This document shows, one piece after another, positions 58,966 to 64,000 of a DNA stretch of 64,000 bases (the stretch's first letter is position 1; each line of letters opens with the position of its first letter). Source of the DNA: Pochonia chlamydosporia 170. Taxonomy: Eukaryota > Ascomycota > Sordariomycetes > Hypocreales > Clavicipitaceae. The position numbers and the translations under genes are program-made. A model generated the notes under the pieces. The model did no database searches. It saw nothing but the letters and a program-made list of their open reading frames with translations, and had not been told where the DNA came from. The stretch covers positions 744,001 to 808,000 of the forward strand of contig NC_035791.1 of NCBI RefSeq assembly GCF_001653235.2, written 5' to 3'.

Positions 58966-59436
58966 ATGCTCCCACAACCGCCATCACCACCTCCATCACC
59001 TCCACAAAGACCCAGCCCCTCGCCCACCTCGCCAGCAACATCATTCCTCCCTATAAACCCACCACCCACCCCCGACTACTGGATATGGATATGCCCCGGA
59101 TGCAGCAACCAGTACAAATTCGCCGCCACAACACGCTGCCTACACTGCGGATACAGGCCCGGCGAGCAATGGACTCGGCACGGCAGCAAGCGTCGGCCCG
59201 TGGAGGAATACCTAACATATTTCGATTACACGGGGTGGAGGAGGCGAATGGTTTGGGCACGGGCGATGCGCGGTGTGCGTGTTATGGAGGTGGGAAAGAA
59301 GGGCGATGAAGGAGATGGGGTGGCGCGCAAAGAAGGCAGTTGGGGGCACAATTGTTTTTGGGATTGTGATTATCCTGGTGCGTGTACGCTTGGGGGGAGG
59401 AATATTCATGATTTTGAGGACGGTGGCACTGGGTGA
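58966..59436 (+). CDS. Small Cys-rich hypothetical protein with zinc-ribbon-like motif
   Basis: A single-exon gene of 156 aa. After a proline-rich N-terminus (about 1-40) comes WIWICPGCSNQYKFAATTRC followed directly by LHCGYRP, a CxxC...CxxC arrangement like a zinc ribbon. A second part has HNCFWDCDYPGACTLGG, with further Cys/His. Proteins with a CPxC-x(n)-RCLxCGH start are frequent uncharacterised fungal genes. A basic linker (SKRRP, GWRRRMVWARAMR) separates the two parts. No signal peptide or membrane segment. Function unknown; metal binding is likely. Confidence 0.65.
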   Translation: MLPQPPSPPPSPPQRPSPSPTSPATSFLPINPPPTPDYWIWICPGCSNQYKFAATTRCLHCGYRPGEQWTRHGSKRRPVEEYLTYFDYTGWRRRMVWARAMRGVRVMEVGKKGDEGDGVARKEGSWGHNCFWDCDYPGACTLGGRNIHDFEDGGTG

Positions 59437-60081
59437 TATGCCAGCGATACATACATGAGAAGGACCGGGTTGATTACGACGGCCAAGGTTGGCGATGAAG
59501 GTACACAATTTTCGTAAGAAATGAGAGCGCATGTGGAAGAGTGTTGGTGCCTTCTTCCGCTCGAAAAGTTTAGATAATTCCATGAGACCAAAGAAAGAAA
59601 ATAGAGTAGAATTACCAGTGTCATTCACACCAGCCAGCTTCTCTTCTCATTCATCTCCAATGACCAGAACCTATAATACTAGTTGTACATGACCTGTCCC
59701 GCCAGACGTGCTCGGCGTCATCAGACATCTCGACAAGAGACACCTTACGCCGATGGTATCGAGTCCGACATCGCAGGTGTAAAAAGTTCGCCTCGGCCAA
59801 TCCCCTTCAAACGAACCAACGAACCAACATCTCGAGGACCCCGCCGGATAAGGGTGAGGACCGGGACTCTCCTGTATCGCCTCTTTTCCCTTCCCCAAGT
59901 CTTTGTTGGCGCCTATTCTCAAATTCAAAATCGAACAAATCCGCAAATTTCCCAAACCCGTAACCCGTAAAAAGCATCACACAACTGGAATCGGGAACCC
60001 CAAGCATCAAGCAAGGGTTAGCCCCGCGAGCGAGAAACAACCAAGGTAAAAATCAGAACCAGACGTGATAAGCGACGGAGC
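59437..60081. other. Region between convergent genes
   Basis: Separates the small Cys-rich gene and the histone gene; no gene seen. Confidence 0.5.
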
Positions 60082-61074
60082 TTATGCCTCGATGGCCTGG
60101 GCCTTCTTCTTCTTCTGCTCGACCTTGAGTAGCAGGGCGCGGTTGATGTGTGGCAGGACACCACCAAAGGCAATGGTGGCGCGGATCAGAGTGTCCAATT
60201 CTTCGTCACCACGGATAGCGAGCTGCAGGTGGCGAGGGGTGATACGCTTGACCTTGAGATCCTTGGCAGCATTCTGAGAAACGTCAGCATGTGTCTGTCA
60301 ATGCAGGCAGCAATAGCAGCCAGTGGTGACTCGACGTGAAAAACGGTGCGTGGGTCATCAAGACAATGGGAAGCACTTACACCTGCTAACTCGAGGACTT
60401 CTGCAGTTAAATACTCAAGAACGGCGGTAACGTAAACGGCAGCCTTAGCACCGACTCGCATCTTGTTCTGGGTGTTTGCCTTGAGGAAACGCTTGACACG
60501 TCCGCAAGGGAACTGGTCAAAATGTGTTAGTAACAAACATGGCGTATTCGATGGTGGTATTGCGATCAGAGATGGAACGGCCGAATCGAAGCTCCCTGTG
60601 CGCGTTTCGTCCTCAACATTGTTTTCCTTCCACTCAATACGCGAGTAGGACAGGACGCCGGCATCCATCGCGCACAATGCCCCAGTCGCCGGTTGAGCAG
60701 GGTGCAGTTGGTGCCGGCCGAGGCGCAACGCGATGACGGCAATCAACGACTACCTCGGGGAGCAGGCATTGAATAAACGTAACGCGTCGAGGTGTCATTT
60801 TTGAGAGGCGGTCCCAGCGGAGGGGCCAGGAGGTTGGGAGACGATGTTCGGGTGGATGAATTTCGAGATGCGCACGCGAGGGGGTCGAAAAGGGAGCTCA
60901 TGAACGAAGCCGGCCATACTCGGATCGCAATACTAAAATGCGCGCATGGTGATGATTTCTTCTTACCTGAAGACCAGCTCGAGCGGAGTGACTCTGCTGC
61001 TTCTTGTGACCCTCAGCACTGGTCTTGCCACCTGAGCTCTTACCACCAGAAGACTTTCCCTTGCCGCCGGGCAT
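60082..61074 (-). CDS. htz1: Histone H2A.Z variant
   Basis: Three exons (60967-61074, 60381-60512, 60082-60273) join in phase to 143 aa; the first intron is unusually long for this window (454 bp). The N-terminal tail is Gly/Lys-rich with the repeated GKSSGGK acetylation context. The histone fold follows: [40 protein letters not shown], then [20 protein letters not shown]. The stretch [17 protein letters not shown] distinguishes H2A.Z from canonical H2A, which has VTIAQGGVLPNI-like sequence. The extra histidine and the acidic-patch residues are intact. H2A.Z replaces H2A in nucleosomes flanking promoters, loaded by the SWR1 complex. The start is fixed by conservation of the tail. Confidence 0.96.
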
Positions 61075-62932
61075 GTTGACTGATTTCTATCGAAGAAAAG
61101 GCGTGAGGCGCGATGAGTTTGAAGGTTGCGACGACAACTGTGCAGTTCCGAGAGCAAATAACGCGTTCGGACGATGGCAGAATGGGTGGAAAGTGGGATG
61201 TTTGAGCGAAGATGGGGGGGGTGGTCTGGCGGAGCGGCAGAAATTTAGGCTGGGTGGACGAGAGAGAGCTGTGAGGAGGTCTGAGGTGGACGCTGGCTGA
61301 TGCAATGTTTTGTTGTTGTTTCCTCGCCGGGGCAGTCTGGACTGGCTGGGGCCTTCAATGTTGCGAGGTGAGCAGCACAGTCTGGCAGCACTATCTGTGC
61401 AAGGCGCTGGCGTCACTGTGGCGCGAACAGCAGCCCGGAATGCAGAGCTCAACCCGCCGCAAGCACCAGACCACCAGACCACCAGCTTCCAGGCAGCTGC
61501 TGGTGCTTCACTGCTAGTGCTCTCGATTGATCCATTTTAGCTCCAAAGTCTCTGGCCGTAGGGAGGAGTGGGCCACTTTGTGCTCAAGCTGCTGCGAGAG
61601 CCACTGACGACGAGGTCTGGCGACGTTGTGCTGGTTGCCCTGTTGCCATGTTCGCCGCTAAGTGTAACTCAGAAGCCAATCAGGTTTCGGATTGACAGAC
61701 TGCCCCGCTTTTCCACTTTGTTGACATTCTCGCTGTCAAACATTCCGCATCCGGAGAAAGCTCATTCCGAGCCATGTCAAAGTCACATGACCTTGATCCG
61801 GCGGGGCACACGAGCCGATGGCGCAACTGTTGGCTGATGAGAATAGGCAGGCGTTGTAGGAGAAAGCGAGAGCTCGCAGGACGATAGTTGGTTTCGATTT
61901 GATGCCGCTGTTTCTTTCTAAGGCTTGTCCTTGTTTGTTGAGGCTTTGACCGCCGGTGAGGTAAAGCTCCGTGCCTGTTGAGCGGAGCAGATCAGGCCAT
62001 ATTGCTCTCCCTCATGGAGATAGACATCAAGCCTGCTTGTCCTGGAGGCATGTGCAAATCACCGAGTTGGTGCTGCGGGAAACGCCATGGCTGCTTCTGT
62101 TGAGTACAGCTAGGGTGGTGTTGATTCTTACCTCGAGGTTTCAAAGCTTGGCGCTTGCAGATGCTGGTTCACCTTGTATATGCATCTTGAGCAACCTGGG
62201 TTGTCACCATGATCAGCCAGATGTCGTTGATGGTTGCCCCAGATCTGACAACCAAGCCAAGCCCCCAGCCAAGCCAAAGAAAGGCAGTTGGAGTCGGAAG
62301 CTGGAGCTGGATTGTCCCGCTGTGGCTGGTGCCGCTTCTTCGAGAGAGCAGCCACATTTATTCTTCATCACATCAAACTTCAAGACAAGGACTGTGGCGG
62401 TACCGAGATAAGACTCGGGTATTTAATTCTACGCTACACCTTGGAGGAGGAGGGTTTAACATGACATATGACAGGGAGACTATACATCAGCTTCTTAATT
62501 GTTGAGATCATGGTTGGCAACATACTTGGCGGTACGTTGCTGTGATTGACTCAGGATCGCATTCTCCAAAATAGCCACCTCAAACATCAAGCTACCCTGC
62601 ACAATCTTAACTTTTTATTCTTGACATGTTTATCCGCCTGCGAAGGTATAACGAAGGTTCATAGGAAGAGGATGAGCTTTTTCGAATATTTTCATTAAAA
62701 TCCCATAACCGCGACATTCTCTTGGTACGCCGTCATCCGGTGAGAAAAGCGATGGCCGCAACAAATTACAAACTGGGCATGCGTATCACCTACGCATCGA
62801 CAACCAAACGTTCGACAATATCCTCATCAACTTATCCACGCCTTCAATGGGCTATATAGGAAGAGACAGAACACAACTTTCGTAGTTGTTCAACTAAACT
62901 CCTGACAAGTGGCTGCCAACCCCGCAAATACA
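61075..62932. other. Long intergenic region upstream of H2A.Z, no gene seen
   Basis: About 1.9 kb between the divergent H2A.Z and GNAT genes. Several frames over 60 codons occur on both strands, but their composition is that of random GC-rich sequence and no domain was recognised. A TATA-like CTATATAGG lies at 62852-62860, about 75-80 bp upstream of the first GNAT ATG. Confidence 0.5.
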
Positions 62933-63532
62933 ATGGCCCCTTTCTCCAACAACTCACCGACATGTCCCTCACAGGGCGCACAACTCTCATCAACATCTCT
63001 CTGCACACTCAACCAACATGCCCGTTCCACCACACTAAACACCATCCAAGTCCCCAAATACATCATGTCAACTACTCTACGCCCTGCCGTCCCATCAGAC
63101 GCCCCGACCCTCAGCGCCATCGCCATATCCGCCAAATCCCACTGGGGCTACGACCAAGCCTTCATAGAAGCCTGCCGCCAAGACCTCACCATCAGCTCCG
63201 ACGAAGTCTCAAACGGAACATACATCGTTGCCGAGCAGGACGGCGAAATAGCAGGCTTCTACCAAGTTCACGGCACGCCGCCAGCAGGCATCCTCGGCCA
63301 CATGTGGGTTACGCCGAGCAGGATTGGCAGAGGGACGGGCCGTGTTCTATGGGCGGATGTGTTAAAGACGGCGCAAAGAAATGGCTTTGAACATATAGAG
63401 ATTGATGCGGATCCGCATGCTGAAGGATTCTATGTCAAAATGGGGGCACGGAAGATTGGTGAGGTGGAATCGTCTGTGATTCCTGGGAGAATGCTGCCAC
63501 TGATGAGGGTGGATGTTGCGCCCAAGCAGTGA
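62933..63532 (+). CDS. GNAT-family N-acetyltransferase
   Basis: A single-exon gene of 199 aa from the ATG at 62933. The conserved domain starts about 44 residues later at STTLRPAVPSDAPTLSAIA, so the ATG at 63065 (155 aa) is an alternative. The first ATG is favoured because a TATA-like box lies about 75 bp upstream of it. The acetyl-CoA binding motif A is HMWVTPSRIGRGTGRVLW, matching the R/Q-x-x-G-x-G/A loop. Motif B follows as IEIDADPHAEGFYVKMGAR, with the Phe-Tyr and the Gly of small-molecule acetyltransferases. The preceding strand EIAGFYQVHG is typical. Substrate unknown; such fungal enzymes acetylate amines, antibiotics or protein N-termini. The N-terminal extension is Ser/Thr/Gln-rich and uncertain. 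Confidence 0.85.
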   Translation: MAPFSNNSPTCPSQGAQLSSTSLCTLNQHARSTTLNTIQVPKYIMSTTLRPAVPSDAPTLSAIAISAKSHWGYDQAFIEACRQDLTISSDEVSNGTYIVAEQDGEIAGFYQVHGTPPAGILGHMWVTPSRIGRGTGRVLWADVLKTAQRNGFEHIEIDADPHAEGFYVKMGARKIGEVESSVIPGRMLPLMRVDVAPKQ

Positions 63533-64000
63533 TTTGGGTTTGTCCAGTGAGTTGAACGTGTCGACTTTTGGTGTCACTCGTAAACAGCTGGGCAGTTCTG
63601 ACGTTTGTATGTTGGCAGATGGGAGTGAAGAGTGAATGATGCCGATAAAGAAAGGACGAGCCAGACCAACCACCAAGATTCACCGTCATGAGGTCTGTTG
63701 ACTTGTTCTTCTCGCTTAAATTATCCGTTTTCCAATTGTAAATGTCTCTGCTCTTCAAATCGTTTCTTCAACATCTTTCCATCTTTTACCCGCTCATCCC
63801 GACCCTTTCATCCGAACAACGACCTTTGTTGCCAGCCCTTTTACTCAGCACATTCAACAATCTTTGTTGAGCCATTGCAGACACGCTCTTTCACATTAAC
63901 GTGAACACCGTAGACACCTTTCACTCAAGGCTGTTCGCGCAAACACTGCATTGATTCACTCGTCTTCAAACGAAAAAGCCTACACATACGGCAAACACCA
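63533..64000. other. Right edge, no gene seen
   Basis: Pyrimidine-rich sequence from about 63740 onward (many CTTT/TCAC blocks) looks like the promoter and leader of a plus-strand gene that lies beyond the window. Confidence 0.3.

Overview
The window is nuclear DNA of a filamentous ascomycete, most likely a sordariomycete close to Hypocreales. This rests on the many 45-110 bp GT-AG introns with fungal branch points (CTAAC/CTGAC), and on fungal families such as Zn2Cys6 regulators, CFEM, WSC, CYSTM, 2EXR, DUF3716 and a Pth11-like rhodopsin-domain receptor. Species assignment is inference. No tRNA, rRNA or CRISPR was seen. Gene models were rebuilt by hand by joining frames at splice sites; nearly all close in frame.

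Left part (1-8.4 kb): an NmrA-like oxidoreductase gene and one hypothetical gene lie among decayed sequence. There is a broken chitinase-type C-terminal region (3.0-4.2 kb), a LysM fragment (6.15-6.35 kb), one copy of a dispersed LTR-like repeat, and a very AT-rich 595 bp element with perfect 12 bp terminal inverted repeats (6692-7286).

8.4-17.7 kb: a compact candidate terpenoid biosynthetic cluster. It holds an MFS drug:H+ antiporter, an AflR-like Zn2Cys6 regulator, a cytochrome P450, and a class I terpene synthase divergent from the P450. The synthase is complete only after seven exons are joined, including a 19 bp microexon that encodes part of the metal-binding motif. A 12-bp-unit minisatellite lies between transporter and regulator. 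To the right follow the second copy of the dispersed repeat and a truncated secreted-protein remnant.

21-31 kb: surface and secreted proteins (two-WSC protein, CYSTM protein, TLC-like membrane protein, CFEM receptor-like protein) and an MpaB-type oxygenase. 30-39 kb: 2EXR protein, LovD/EstB-type serine hydrolase, FAD monooxygenase and a second Zn2Cys6 regulator, a set that could also be metabolic but is not clearly a cluster.

40-64 kb: mostly housekeeping-like. It has a GPI-anchored cysteine-rich wall protein, a MINDY-family deubiquitinase ending in a CaaX box, a steroid 5-alpha-reductase-type enzyme, a secreted S28 peptidase, a rhodopsin-domain receptor, an RCC1-like protein, a DUF3716 gene interrupted by an in-frame TAG, a small Cys-rich protein, histone H2A.Z and a GNAT acetyltransferase.
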